Shown here piece by piece: positions 1 through 9,032 of a stretch of 26,833 bases of DNA. The first letter of the stretch is position 1. Every line of letters begins with the position of its first letter. Source of the DNA: an uncultured Bacteroidota bacterium (lineage in GTDB: Bacteria; Bacteroidota; Bacteroidia; Flavobacteriales; Flavobacteriaceae); contig CAIJFC010000302.1 of assembly GCA_903819815.1 (NCBI GenBank), positions 1-26,833 on the forward strand. Direction: 5' to 3'. The translations under genes and the position numbers were made by a program. Below the pieces are notes generated by a model. It made no database searches. It saw only the letters and a program-made list of their open reading frames with translations, and had not been told where the DNA came from.

Positions 1-73
1 CCATTATTTAATGCTAAAAATAAAAAATAAATTATTGGTAAATAGTTAATTTTTTATTTTATTTAAGAATTTC

Positions 74-107
74 AAATAAAAAAAGTCCAAAAAATTAATT
101 TTGGACT
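74..107 (-). terminator. Terminator after the SGNH lipoprotein gene
   Basis: A 9-bp perfect stem (84-92 with 99-107) encloses a 6-nt loop. Read on the minus strand, it is followed by an almost pure U tract, the complement of the A run at about 77-83. It lies 24 nt beyond the stop codon of the SGNH gene and most likely ends the receptor-SGNH transcript. Bases 1-73 show no gene or clear signal, only AT-rich sequence. Confidence 0.8.
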
Positions 108-131
108 CTTTAAGTAATTTAGAAAAATAAT

Positions 132-1547
132 TTAGTTAATTACTTTCGGGTATAAAATTTCAAAGTCTCTACCGTCTTTTTTCTTCAAGGTAGAACCGTA
201 TTTAGCATTAATTGCATCAACAAATAAATTGGTAATTAAAGCATAACCTCTTGCGCTAGGGTGAACTCCATCTAAAGAGAAAGATCCACCAGTTACATAA
301 GTTGAAGTCATGTTATAGGTATTGAAATTTAATCCAGTAGTACTTAATTGGTCCATAACCGCTTTAGCATCAACAAAAGCCAAGTTGTTGGCAGTTGCTG
401 CCGCTTGAATTACTACATTGTAAGCGTCAGTTGCTGCTTTAACTTCAGCAACCTCATCAGATGAAAGAACCCATTTATCAACTAATGGAACTGACACACC
501 ATTTATTTGAGCTGGATTACCACCTACTGCTGTTCCAATGATTGATCTAGATGGCAATACTAATAAATCTGCACTAGTTGCTTGTCTGTATGAAGGCAAA
601 CCAAGAGCACTTAAGTTCGTTAAATAACTATCTACCATTACCACTGCATTTTGACCTGCTGCGAAAGTAATCGTTCTTCTTGTTTTTTCAGCTGCAGTAA
701 TTAATCCCATAGTTTGTGCTACTGCTAAACCGCCATTATATTGTGCATATCCACTGTTTAATTGCGTTGCCGTAGCTGCGTTAAGTGGAACTGCATTAAA
801 AGGAACAGCTGTAAAATAAGGCAAAGCCGTTACGTATGGTAAATTAGCAACTACTCCTTTTCTTCCATTTGCTGAAAGCTGAGTAGCTAATGCATTGTAA
901 GCTGCTGAGAAATTAGCAGTTGGAGTTAATTGATCTAAAGTTGCATCACCACCATTAGTAGCATAACCCAACTCATCGTTTCCTCCAATCCATAAAGAGA
1001 AGAAAGTAGGGTTTTGAGCCAATGCATCTCCTAAAACGGTTGCGGTTGGAGCTGAAGCCATTCTATTAAAATAAGGATTCAAAGGCGCGTAGCCATTGAA
1101 AAGTAAGTGAAAACTTTTAGCACCAGGAATACCCATATTATTAAAAGATCCAGTTAAACGCTCTGTCAGCGTATTTGCAGAAACTCCAGGAACTGGAGTC
1201 GGAGTATTTGTTGCAGTGTCAAGATACAATCTTGGAGAAACTACTTGAACACCACCAGCTGAGAATCCCCCAACGTTGTCTGCGGCCATAAATGGACTTG
1301 AGAAAGTACCTCCTCCAGCGGCAGCAAATTGTTGCGCTAGTAAATTTGGATAGGAATTTGATTGCCCTTTTTTGAATAATGCACCATCTGAATAACCAGC
1401 AGCGAAAGAATCTCCTAAAGCTACATATTTTGTAAAATCAGCGGTACCTGCGGTTACTGGTGCCTCACCAGTAACAACCGTATCGTCATTTGTACATGCC
1501 ATAAAGGTTAAAGAAACCAGTACAACCCATTTGAAATTTTTTATCAT
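132..1547 (-). CDS. SGNH/GDSL hydrolase-family lipoprotein
   Basis: A 471-residue predicted lipoprotein with an esterase or lipase fold. The N-terminus has a basic start, a hydrophobic stretch and a lipobox-like MAC (Cys18), followed by acidic residues (TNDD). This fits lipidation and possibly export to the cell surface, as described for Flavobacteriia. All SGNH blocks are visible: GDSFAAGY near residue 46 with the nucleophile Ser, an IGGNDELG block carrying the Gly and Asn, and a late DGVHPSARGY carrying the catalytic Asp and His. The gene follows the TonB-dependent receptor by 26 nt on the same strand and is the last gene before a terminator. The pairing suggests surface hydrolysis of an esterified or lipid substrate whose product is imported by the receptor; this is inference. 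The substrate cannot be read from sequence. Confidence 0.9.
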   Translation of the reverse strand: MIKNFKWVVLVSLTFMACTNDDTVVTGEAPVTAGTADFTKYVALGDSFAAGYSDGALFKKGQSNSYPNLLAQQFAAAGGGTFSSPFMAADNVGGFSAGGVQVVSPRLYLDTATNTPTPVPGVSANTLTERLTGSFNNMGIPGAKSFHLLFNGYAPLNPYFNRMASAPTATVLGDALAQNPTFFSLWIGGNDELGYATNGGDATLDQLTPTANFSAAYNALATQLSANGRKGVVANLPYVTALPYFTAVPFNAVPLNAATATQLNSGYAQYNGGLAVAQTMGLITAAEKTRRTITFAAGQNAVVMVDSYLTNLSALGLPSYRQATSADLLVLPSRSIIGTAVGGNPAQINGVSVPLVDKWVLSSDEVAEVKAATDAYNVVIQAAATANNLAFVDAKAVMDQLSTTGLNFNTYNMTSTYVTGGSFSLDGVHPSARGYALITNLFVDAINAKYGSTLKKKDGRDFEILYPKVIN

Positions 1548-1573
1548 AACGTAAGTTTTTATATTAATAATAA

Positions 1574-4201
1574 TTATGGTTTAATAGTCCAAGAAGCAAA
1601 AATTTGTTGCCCTATTAATCCCGCTCCTAATACTTGGAAGTACTCTTTTCCTCCTAAGTTAGCAGCACCAATTTTGAAAGCAGATTTCATACTTGGAACG
1701 TTGTAAGTGATTTGTGCATCAATTACAGTAGCTTCAGGAATTACACCGTCAACCATGGTAGATTCCCATGTGTATTGGGTATTCCATCTTCCGCTTACAT
1801 TAAATCCAAAGTTTTTGAATAATTTTTCGTTTCCAATAGACGCTTTTACTCTGTGTTTTGGAGTATTGAAACCCGCTTCGAAGCTTTCGTCTTGAGATTT
1901 ATCAAATTTAAATTCAGCATAGTTATAGTTTACACCAAACTCGAAATCTTTGTATACTTTTTTAGAAAGTCCAAGTCCAAAACCAAGAGATTTAATTTCA
2001 ATTTTAGTATTGGTATACAATTGATAAGCTCTAAAGTTTCCATTTTGTAATGCGTGAATGGATTGAGTTCCAAGGTTTGTTGGACCACCCGTAGCACTAG
2101 GAGAATCTACTGCTGTTCCATAGTAAGGAGCAACAACATTAATATTACCAATGAAATTATTATATACATTATAATATCCATTAATATCAACAGAAATATC
2201 ATTAACAACTGAACGGTATCCTAATTCAATTGCTTTAACTTCTTCTGGTTTTACGTAATCTAAGTTTGTTTTTTTCAATTCTGCAGGATTTCCAGTTGCT
2301 GATAAAGCAGCTACTGAGGCAGCAGTATAAGAGTTATTGTATGCATTTAAACCGGTCATAACAACGGATGTTCCACCAGCAAATAACTGACCTACAGTAG
2401 TACTTACAGGTAAAGTTTCAGAATATCTAATTAAGTTATCAGGAGCTGAACCCAATAATATTGCACTACCTACATTAAATCCGATGTACTGGTCTTGAGT
2501 AGATGGGTTTCTGAAACCAGTTTGGAAGGAAGCTCTGAAATTGTGTTGTTTGTTCTCACCAGCAGAGTATACAGCGGAGATTCTTGGCGAATAATTACCC
2601 TGAAAGTTTTGAGATTTATCATAACGAATAGACCCTGAAAGTTTCAAACGGTCATCCATTAATTTCTTTTGCAATTGAGTGTAAGCACCATATTCATTAT
2701 AATTTATAGGTCCATTTGCATCCGTATAAATTCTTCCCTGAGAATTCAATTCATACAATCGGTAAGATCCACCTACTTGAATTTCAGCAAATTTAACTTG
2801 ATCTTTAAAATTATAATTAACATCGGAATGGTAAATTCTAGAGTTGTCTACTAATTTAGATCCTGAAAGCACACTTGCTTCAGAAGTTACTTGGCTAAAT
2901 GCCGTTCTAAATGCATCTGTTCCAGGAATTAATCTTCCTGTGTCAGCAGTATTTCTTGCGTTTTGATGAGCAATTGCAGGAGTAGCTCCAGCTAATGTTG
3001 ATTGGATATAAGTTCCAGCATATTGTCCGAACCAAGTTCTATCATCTTTCCATTTTCTGTTCACATTGATACCTGTAAACAACATGTCGTAAGAATCTCC
3101 ACCGTCTTCAGTAGTAGTATAACCTCTTACAAAGAAGTTCTTCCCTTTCAATTCTAATTTATGTTGTTGCATGAAAAAGTTATTCAAATAGTATCTGTTG
3201 GCGCCTTGGTAAACGGCATTACCAAAACCAAATTTACTTTGCCAGATAACTTCCAAATTTTCATTTCCAAAAGGTCTCAAGTGGAAGGAGAAATCCAATT
3301 TAGTGTTTGAAGCTACGTTGTCAGTTAATTCAACTTCTTTATAACCGGTTCTACTTACATTGGAGTTAGGAAGTAAATTTACTGTTGAAGCAGGAATTAA
3401 TCCAGCGGCAGCTAAACCTTGACCTACTCCTCTTAAGTTGGTTGAAACTTCATCGCCATATACGTTGATCCCATTATAATTTGGATTTGTTCTATCTATT
3501 CCTATAATTTCATCGCCATTTGCTGCGTTTATACCATTGTAATTAGTAGCGTACCAGTCGGTACCTTTCATGAAAGTATAATTTGCTTTGGCAGCAAAAT
3601 AGTTATTAAATTTATGAGCGACTCTCACCCCGTAATCTGAAAAACTATTAGCACCAGCAGCTTGTTGGTTAGTTTGTCCGTATTTCACATAACCGTTCAC
3701 CCCTTCACTAGTAAATGGGTTTTTACTATTCATAAAAAGGATACCATTAAAGGCATTTGCACCATACAATGCAGAAGAGGCTCCTGGTAATAATTCTACG
3801 CTTTGAACGTCAATTTCTGAAATTCCAATCATGTTTCCTAACACGAAGTTTAACAGCGGAGAAGAGTTGTCCATTCCGTCCACTAATTGCATAAATCTAA
3901 CGTTTGCAACAGTTGCAAACCCTCTAGTGTTGATTGATTTAAATGTCAAACTACTGGTATTCATTTGAACCTCTTTAAGGTTCTCTAAACCGTCGTAGTA
4001 AGAAGGGGAAGCAGTTTTTTTAATCTCTTTTAGTCCCATTCTTTCAATTGTAACTGGCGACTGTAAAACTTTTTCAGGAGTTCTAGAAGCAGAGACTACA
4101 ACCTCATTTAGTACTGTGTTTTTAATTGAATCTGAAACTACTTTCTGTGCAAACGATACGCTGCAAAAAAACAATGTCAAAATTAGTAAGTGTTTTCTCA
4201 T
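1574..4201 (-). CDS. TonB-dependent outer-membrane receptor
   Basis: An 875-residue outer-membrane beta-barrel receptor that would import a ligand using TonB energy. A signal peptide is clear (MRKHLLILTLFFCSVSFAQ, cut after Ala-Gln). The plug domain spans roughly residues 28-165, with a TonB-box-like segment around NEVVVSASR, a conserved RGF turn, and the block VELLPGASSALYGANAFNG typical of plug domains. The remaining 700 or so residues have the alternating aromatic pattern of barrel strands, ending in a hydrophobic-aromatic final strand (ASWTIKP). There is no N-terminal carboxypeptidase-like domain and no SusD partner, so it is not a SusC-type polysaccharide receptor. It heads a two-gene unit with the SGNH lipoprotein downstream. 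The ligand is unknown; a lipid or ester-derived compound is a guess from the neighbour. Confidence 0.92.
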   Translation of the reverse strand: MRKHLLILTLFFCSVSFAQKVVSDSIKNTVLNEVVVSASRTPEKVLQSPVTIERMGLKEIKKTASPSYYDGLENLKEVQMNTSSLTFKSINTRGFATVANVRFMQLVDGMDNSSPLLNFVLGNMIGISEIDVQSVELLPGASSALYGANAFNGILFMNSKNPFTSEGVNGYVKYGQTNQQAAGANSFSDYGVRVAHKFNNYFAAKANYTFMKGTDWYATNYNGINAANGDEIIGIDRTNPNYNGINVYGDEVSTNLRGVGQGLAAAGLIPASTVNLLPNSNVSRTGYKEVELTDNVASNTKLDFSFHLRPFGNENLEVIWQSKFGFGNAVYQGANRYYLNNFFMQQHKLELKGKNFFVRGYTTTEDGGDSYDMLFTGINVNRKWKDDRTWFGQYAGTYIQSTLAGATPAIAHQNARNTADTGRLIPGTDAFRTAFSQVTSEASVLSGSKLVDNSRIYHSDVNYNFKDQVKFAEIQVGGSYRLYELNSQGRIYTDANGPINYNEYGAYTQLQKKLMDDRLKLSGSIRYDKSQNFQGNYSPRISAVYSAGENKQHNFRASFQTGFRNPSTQDQYIGFNVGSAILLGSAPDNLIRYSETLPVSTTVGQLFAGGTSVVMTGLNAYNNSYTAASVAALSATGNPAELKKTNLDYVKPEEVKAIELGYRSVVNDISVDINGYYNVYNNFIGNINVVAPYYGTAVDSPSATGGPTNLGTQSIHALQNGNFRAYQLYTNTKIEIKSLGFGLGLSKKVYKDFEFGVNYNYAEFKFDKSQDESFEAGFNTPKHRVKASIGNEKLFKNFGFNVSGRWNTQYTWESTMVDGVIPEATVIDAQITYNVPSMKSAFKIGAANLGGKEYFQVLGAGLIGQQIFASWTIKP

Positions 4202-4441
4202 TGTGGTTTAAAATTTGTTTGTTAGTGTAGCTAAATTAGTATTTATTTTCATATTTTTAATTATTAGCTTAAGAAATTTGTTTTTTAATATATTAACTCC
4301 GTTTATTTTAGCAATTAATCAAATTAAATCTTTAAATTTTTCACATCGTTTTAATTTAATCTGTTAATTTAATTTGACAAAGACATTTAATTTTAACATT
4401 TCATTAAGTAATTCGTAAAAATTTACCTAATTTAAGATAAT
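4202..4441. other. AT-rich intergenic stretch upstream of the receptor gene
   Basis: Together with the terminator that follows it, this is the longest non-coding stretch in the window (289 bases). It is made mostly of TTTAA-type runs. On the minus strand a near match to the Bacteroidetes -7 box (TAATTTAG, plus-strand 4231-4238, one mismatch) lies about 30 nt before the receptor start, but I see no convincing -33 element. No open reading frame, tRNA-like fold or riboswitch pattern is apparent. Confidence 0.5.
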
Positions 4442-4474
4442 AAAAAAAGCGCTCTAATTTAGAGCGCTTTTTTT
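4442..4474 (-). terminator. Strong terminator after glmS
   Basis: A perfect GC-rich 8-bp stem (GCGCTCTA at 4449-4456 with its complement at 4460-4467) has a 3-nt loop and is flanked by A7 on one side and T7 on the other. The stem can therefore extend to 15 bp. On the minus strand it gives a classic U-tract terminator 17 nt past the glmS stop. The symmetrical A and T tracts could let it work in both directions, which would shield the receptor gene from glmS read-through. Confidence 0.93.
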
Positions 4475-4490
4475 ATTTATTTCTATGATT

Positions 4491-6338
4491 TTACTCTACC
4501 GTAACCGATTTTGCCAAATTACGAGGTTGGTCTACATTACAATCTCTCATCACCGCAATGTGATAGGACAATAATTGTAATGGAATTGTAGTTATTAATG
4601 GGGATAATGCATCAGCAGTTTCAGGAATTTCAATTACATAATCGGCCAAATCTCGAACTTGAGTATCTCCTTTGGTAACAATTGCAATTATTTTTCCACT
4701 TCTTGATTTTATCTCTTGAATATTACTAACCACTTTATCATAATGCCCTAATTTTGGTGCAATTACAACTACAGGCATGTGCTCATCAATTAAAGCAATT
4801 GGTCCGTGTTTCATTTCTGCAGCAGGATAACCTTCCGCATGAATATAGGAAATTTCTTTTAATTTTAGTGCGCCCTCTAATGCCACAGGAAAATTGTAAC
4901 CTCTACCTAAATACAAACAATTGTTTGAGTTTTTAAAAGTTGCAGCTATTTCTTTCGCTTTATCATTGGTTTGAAGTGCTTCAAGAACTTTTTCTGGAAT
5001 TAATTCTAATTCTTGTAAATACCTATGGAAATCAGAATTGGACATGGTTCCTTTGGCTTTTGCAATTCTCAAAGCAATCATGGTTAAAACGGTAATTTGT
5101 GTCGTAAATGCTTTGGTAGAAGCCACTCCAATCTCGGGTCCAGCATGAGTATAAGCTCCAGCATGAGTTTCTCTTGAAATAGAAGATCCCACCACATTAC
5201 AAACTCCAAATACAAATGCGCCTCTTTCTTTAGCTAATTTAATTGCAGCTAAAGTGTCAGCAGTTTCTCCAGATTGTGAGATTGCAATAACCACATCACC
5301 TTTATTGATTATAGGGTTTCTATATCTGAATTCAGAAGCATATTCAACTTCAACCGGGATTCTTGTAAATTCTTCTATTACGTATTCGGCAACTAATCCT
5401 GCGTGCCATGAAGTTCCGCATGCTACGATTAATATTCTATCAGCGTTAAGGAATTTTTCGATATTATCTTCTATTCCTGCCATTTGAATCAAACCTGTAT
5501 TGGCATGCAAACGACCTCGATAAGTATCTTTTATTACACTTGGTTGCTCAAAAATTTCTTTTAACATAAAGTGATCGTAACCTCCTTTTTCAATTTGCTC
5601 TAAATTCATTTGCAATTCTTGAACATAAGGATCTACTAGGGAATCGTCTTTAATTTTTCTAATTCTTAAAGGTTTATCCATTCTCACAATTGCCATTTCT
5701 TCATCTTCAAGATAAATAGCGTTGGAAGTATATTCTATAAATGGGGAAGCATCAGATGCAATAAAGTATTCGTTTTCACCAACACCAATTGCTAATGGAC
5801 TTCCTAAACGGGCCACAATTATTTCATTTGGTTTTTGTTTGTCAAATACACAAATTGCATAAGCACCCACCACCTGATTTAAAGCTATTTGAACCGCTTT
5901 TCCTAATTTTAAATTGTCTTTCTTTTGAACGTCTTCAATTAAATTTACCAAAACTTCAGTATCGGTATCTGAGTGAAAAACATACCCTCTATTAATTAAT
6001 TCTTTTTTTAGAGGAGCATAGTTTTCAATGATTCCATTATGAATAATTACGAGATTACCTGAATTTGAAACATGAGGATGTGAGTTAACGTCGTTTGGAA
6101 CCCCATGAGTTGCCCAACGCGTATGCCCCATTCCAATAGTACCATTTGTAGTTATATTTGTAGAACATAATTCTTCTAAATCGGAAACTTTACCTTTTGT
6201 TTTGCAAACTTTAAGATTTTTTCCGTCAAAAAGCATTACACCAGCGCTATCGTATCCTCTGTATTCAAGTCTTTTTAATCCTTTAATTACAATAGGGAAG
6301 GCTTCTCTATGTCCAATATAACCAACAATTCCGCACAT
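4491..6338 (-). CDS. glmS: Glutamine-fructose-6-phosphate aminotransferase (isomerizing)
   Basis: Makes glucosamine-6-phosphate from fructose-6-phosphate and glutamine, the entry step to UDP-GlcNAc, peptidoglycan and lipopolysaccharide. At 615 residues it has normal family length. The N-terminal glutaminase domain starts MCGIVGYIG, so Cys2 becomes the N-terminal nucleophile after Met removal; LEYRGYDSAG and GHTRWATHG follow. Two SIS sugar-isomerase domains fill the C-terminal half, with ACGTSWHAG, ISQSGETADT, STKAFTTQ and EGALKLKEISYIHAEGYPA. The protein ends in the expected NLAKSVTVE, whose Lys contributes to the synthase site. It is last in a minus-strand cluster, 25 nt after the DUF4270 gene. 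That short gap leaves no room for a glmS ribozyme, so control by such a ribozyme can be excluded here. Confidence 0.98.
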   Translation of the reverse strand: MCGIVGYIGHREAFPIVIKGLKRLEYRGYDSAGVMLFDGKNLKVCKTKGKVSDLEELCSTNITTNGTIGMGHTRWATHGVPNDVNSHPHVSNSGNLVIIHNGIIENYAPLKKELINRGYVFHSDTDTEVLVNLIEDVQKKDNLKLGKAVQIALNQVVGAYAICVFDKQKPNEIIVARLGSPLAIGVGENEYFIASDASPFIEYTSNAIYLEDEEMAIVRMDKPLRIRKIKDDSLVDPYVQELQMNLEQIEKGGYDHFMLKEIFEQPSVIKDTYRGRLHANTGLIQMAGIEDNIEKFLNADRILIVACGTSWHAGLVAEYVIEEFTRIPVEVEYASEFRYRNPIINKGDVVIAISQSGETADTLAAIKLAKERGAFVFGVCNVVGSSISRETHAGAYTHAGPEIGVASTKAFTTQITVLTMIALRIAKAKGTMSNSDFHRYLQELELIPEKVLEALQTNDKAKEIAATFKNSNNCLYLGRGYNFPVALEGALKLKEISYIHAEGYPAAEMKHGPIALIDEHMPVVVIAPKLGHYDKVVSNIQEIKSRSGKIIAIVTKGDTQVRDLADYVIEIPETADALSPLITTIPLQLLSYHIAVMRDCNVDQPRNLAKSVTVE

Positions 6339-6363
6339 ATTTTTTTATTTTGGTTGAATGTAA

Positions 6364-8106
6364 TTAATTTGAATTTGGTTTAGTAAAGTAAATTTCCAGT
6401 TTTAAGCGCTTCGCATAATTTGGATCTGTAGCAGGAATGTTGTTCCCAAATAAAACAGTTCCAAGTGGATTATAAACCGCAGCCGATGGATATTTATAAA
6501 AAGGATTCGCCACTGGAATTGAACTTCTTAACATTGCATTTGTTGCAACACCTATTGATTCTGTTACCACTAATCCTAATCTTACATTGGTTGAATCTTT
6601 ACTTATCAAATTCATCATGTGATTGGTAAGTCGAATTTTATATTTTATTCCACGTTTATCATAAGCCGATGTAGCAGTAGTTTTTTCAATAATACCTCCA
6701 TGAACGTATTTATTATTTTTAGAATTTGACGCCACAGAATAATCTAAATAGTAATCAATTATTGGGCGGTGATTATTTAAATCATACAAGTAAATTCTAT
6801 TTGGTTCAGCGGCACCTGTCATTTTATCTTTATCAATATAAAAAGTAAGATTGGCCTCGTTAACTAATAATTTTTTTTTGTCAACAGGATTTCTCAACAA
6901 ATCCAAATCGTCTGGCACTCCATTTCCTTCTACTAGTCCAGTACTTGGATTTGTATAAGTATAAAGATCGCCATTTGCATTAACCCTTTTTACATCGGTA
7001 TCACCAAAAAGTTTAATGATAGCCATAGAACCTTCGCCCCCTTTTGGAAATAAATTATAGGCTCCTGTAGTTGCATTAGAATTGGAAGCTATTCCCGAAG
7101 TATAACCTGATGAATAATCATTTTCTAATAAATTGACCGAGTTTCCCCCTAAACTAATTGCAATTTTCTTTTCTTTTCGGGTAACTCCACCTGTCGAATT
7201 GGTCACATCAACTTTATAAGTTACAATTATTTTTCCTTGTTTAAAGTTCAACAACGACATGCTTCCTTGATTAAGTGAGGTAGAAGAAGCTTCTACTTTG
7301 AAATACAATCCTCGGAAATAATCTTTAAATACCGAATTATTAAACAATTTCCCTGCTGCTCCAGCACCGAATAATTTGTCTTGAAAAAAGTTTTTTCTTA
7401 GTTTTAATCGCATTCCGGGAATTGATCTAGTATCAACTACTTGAGCGCCATCTACTGTTTTATAAGTTTTAATTTCAGCTGCACTGTAAGTAAATTCATC
7501 GTTTTGAACAGTAGCTGTAGAGTCATTTAAGCGTACTGGAGTTTTATAAGCATCAAAAATGGCAGTTTCTCCTGAATAATATCGTTGAACATCTAAAAAG
7601 TTTAGCGCTGCATCTAGGTCACGTAAAGTGTAATTATTTTCATAAACGCTCAATTTGAACTTATTAAATACTTTTTTATCATTGGCAATACTAAATCCTT
7701 GAACAGAATCCAACTCATAAGTACTATCGCCAGTGGTAGCATCTTTAGAAATTAAATGACTAAAATAAGGCAAGGAAAGTTCCACTTTAGTAACCGTAGG
7801 ATTGGTTCCAATGGTTTGATTTACTGTATCTAATAAAACCTGAGAGACCACACTCGCTTTTGTTTTTCCAAAAAACGGGTTGTTGTAATATCCTAAAGAA
7901 TTTATCGGTTGGTTACTCGTTTCAACTTGACCTGAAGCGGTATTGTAAGCTAAAACAGATTGTGAATCATCTTTTATAAGTTGAAAATGATCATCTCCAA
8001 TAACGTCTGAGCCGATTTCATTAAAATCTTTGTCACAAGCAGTAAAAAAAGCAACAATACCAACTAAAATAAGTAATTTATAAAGGGATTTATTTTGCAT
8101 ATACAT
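6364..8106 (-). CDS. DUF4270-family lipoprotein
   Basis: A 580-residue predicted lipoprotein. A basic, hydrophobic N-terminus leads to a lipobox-like TAC with Cys24, followed by DKDFNEIGSDVIGDD. That opening (Cys, then Asp/Glu-rich, then IGxDVIGDD) is what I recognise as the DUF4270 family, found in Bacteroidetes; no biochemical role is known to me. The body is rich in beta-strand and Asn/Ser/Thr, with no catalytic motif I can name. An alternative Met at residue 3 would make little difference to the product. It sits 15 nt after the glycogen-synthase-like gene and 25 nt before glmS on the same strand, which argues for co-transcription. The call rests on overall pattern, not on a search. Confidence 0.82.
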   Translation of the reverse strand: MYMQNKSLYKLLILVGIVAFFTACDKDFNEIGSDVIGDDHFQLIKDDSQSVLAYNTASGQVETSNQPINSLGYYNNPFFGKTKASVVSQVLLDTVNQTIGTNPTVTKVELSLPYFSHLISKDATTGDSTYELDSVQGFSIANDKKVFNKFKLSVYENNYTLRDLDAALNFLDVQRYYSGETAIFDAYKTPVRLNDSTATVQNDEFTYSAAEIKTYKTVDGAQVVDTRSIPGMRLKLRKNFFQDKLFGAGAAGKLFNNSVFKDYFRGLYFKVEASSTSLNQGSMSLLNFKQGKIIVTYKVDVTNSTGGVTRKEKKIAISLGGNSVNLLENDYSSGYTSGIASNSNATTGAYNLFPKGGEGSMAIIKLFGDTDVKRVNANGDLYTYTNPSTGLVEGNGVPDDLDLLRNPVDKKKLLVNEANLTFYIDKDKMTGAAEPNRIYLYDLNNHRPIIDYYLDYSVASNSKNNKYVHGGIIEKTTATSAYDKRGIKYKIRLTNHMMNLISKDSTNVRLGLVVTESIGVATNAMLRSSIPVANPFYKYPSAAVYNPLGTVLFGNNIPATDPNYAKRLKLEIYFTKPNSN

Positions 8107-8121
8107 TTTAAAATAATAATA

Positions 8122-8925
8122 TTAAACTAAATTCTTATAGAAGTTAGAATATACCTCCGCGAATTTATCTTTCGAGGTGAAAGGTAAAAAAGGTTTTCCC
8201 GAAGTTTCTATAAATTTTGTTAAACTTGGAGACAGGTTTTCCGATGCAATTATTATCCCATCAGAATGGTTCAGTGTTGCCAAGATAATATTTTCATAAT
8301 CAGGAGTTTCTAAATTTGAAATAGAAGCTTCAGGAACTCCATCAAATTTAACTTTATTAATCATTTCAAGGTTTAAGCTACCTTCAAACGACTGACTGTA
8401 AACCGAAGTAATGATTTTTGTGTCTGAAAACAATGCTTCATCTTTATAATAATGCTTCAAATAGATAGGCAACATTGCGGCCATCCATCCGTGAACATGA
8501 ATAATATCGGGAACCCAATTTAGTTTTTTAACCGTTTCAACCACTCCTTTTGCAAAGAATATGGCGCGTTCATCGTTGTCAGGAAATAATGTTCCTTCTT
8601 CATCCGTAAAAGTAGCTTTACGTTTAAAATATTCATCGTTATCGATAAAATAAACCTGAATTCTCTCTTTTGGAATAGAAGCGACCTTAATAATTAAGGG
8701 CATATCTAAATCATTAACCACTAAATTCATCCCTGACAATCTAATTACTTCGTGTAATTGATGTCTTCTCTCATTGATATTGCCATATCTAGGCATGAAA
8801 ATTCTAATCTGTCCGCCTTGATCGTTTACCATTTTTGGCACGTCATAAGACATTAGAGAAACCTCGTTTTCAGCTAAGTAGGGCACTACTTCAGATGATA
8901 CATACAATATCCTCTTATCTTCCAT
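8122..8925 (-). CDS. Glycogen-synthase-like protein, N-terminal (GT5) half only, binding motifs lost
   Basis: A 267-residue protein resembling the first Rossmann domain of GlgA or starch synthase. It opens with ILYVSSEVVPY, has RIFMPRYG near residues 42-48, a DNDERAIFFAKGVVE block at 116-130 and PDIIHVHGWMAAMLP at 139-153. A full GlgA is about 470-480 residues; the whole C-terminal nucleotide-binding domain is absent, and this length appears normal for Bacteroidetes homologues. The ADP-glucose motif KTGGL is replaced by AENEV (18-22), the HDW motif reads HGW, and the HNLAYQG segment reads VYSQSFEG. Glycogen synthesis is therefore unlikely. I chose the ATG at 8925 because homology starts there. 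A longer frame back to 9093 would run through panC and has no family resemblance. First gene of the cluster with DUF4270 and glmS. Confidence 0.85.
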   Translation of the reverse strand: MEDKRILYVSSEVVPYLAENEVSLMSYDVPKMVNDQGGQIRIFMPRYGNINERRHQLHEVIRLSGMNLVVNDLDMPLIIKVASIPKERIQVYFIDNDEYFKRKATFTDEEGTLFPDNDERAIFFAKGVVETVKKLNWVPDIIHVHGWMAAMLPIYLKHYYKDEALFSDTKIITSVYSQSFEGSLNLEMINKVKFDGVPEASISNLETPDYENIILATLNHSDGIIIASENLSPSLTKFIETSGKPFLPFTSKDKFAEVYSNFYKNLV

Positions 8926-8963
8926 ATTAAAATTCAGTATTACTTTTGTAAATAAAAAACATG

Positions 8964-8971
8964 CAAATTTA
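8964..8971 (-). promoter_or_regulatory. Candidate -7 box for the GT5-like/DUF4270/glmS cluster
   Basis: On the minus strand this reads TAAATTTG, an exact match to the Bacteroidetes consensus TAnnTTTG, 38 nt upstream of the chosen ATG at 8925. No good -33 TTG is visible at the usual spacing, so the call rests on one short motif in an AT-rich region. Confidence 0.4.
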
Positions 8972-9002
8972 CAAAAATTTATGCAGTTAATAACTAAAAT
9001 CT

Positions 9003-9010
9003 TAAGTTTG
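9003..9010 (+). promoter_or_regulatory. Candidate -7 box for panC
   Basis: TAAGTTTG matches TAnnTTTG and ends 22 nt before the panC ATG. It faces away from the minus-strand box 31 nt to its left, making the 107-bp gap a divergent promoter region. The -33 element is weak or absent. Confidence 0.45.
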
Positions 9011-9032
9011 CACAATATTTCAATAAAACAGC

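Noticed and set aside
1707..2854. Small plus-strand frames inside the receptor gene
   Set aside because: They are antisense shadows of a clearly coding barrel protein and show no family resemblance. The same holds for the small frames inside glmS, radA, pyk, rnc, fabF and rnhA.
6339..6363. glmS ribozyme or riboswitch before glmS
   Set aside because: Only 25 nt separate glmS from the previous gene, far too short for the ribozyme.
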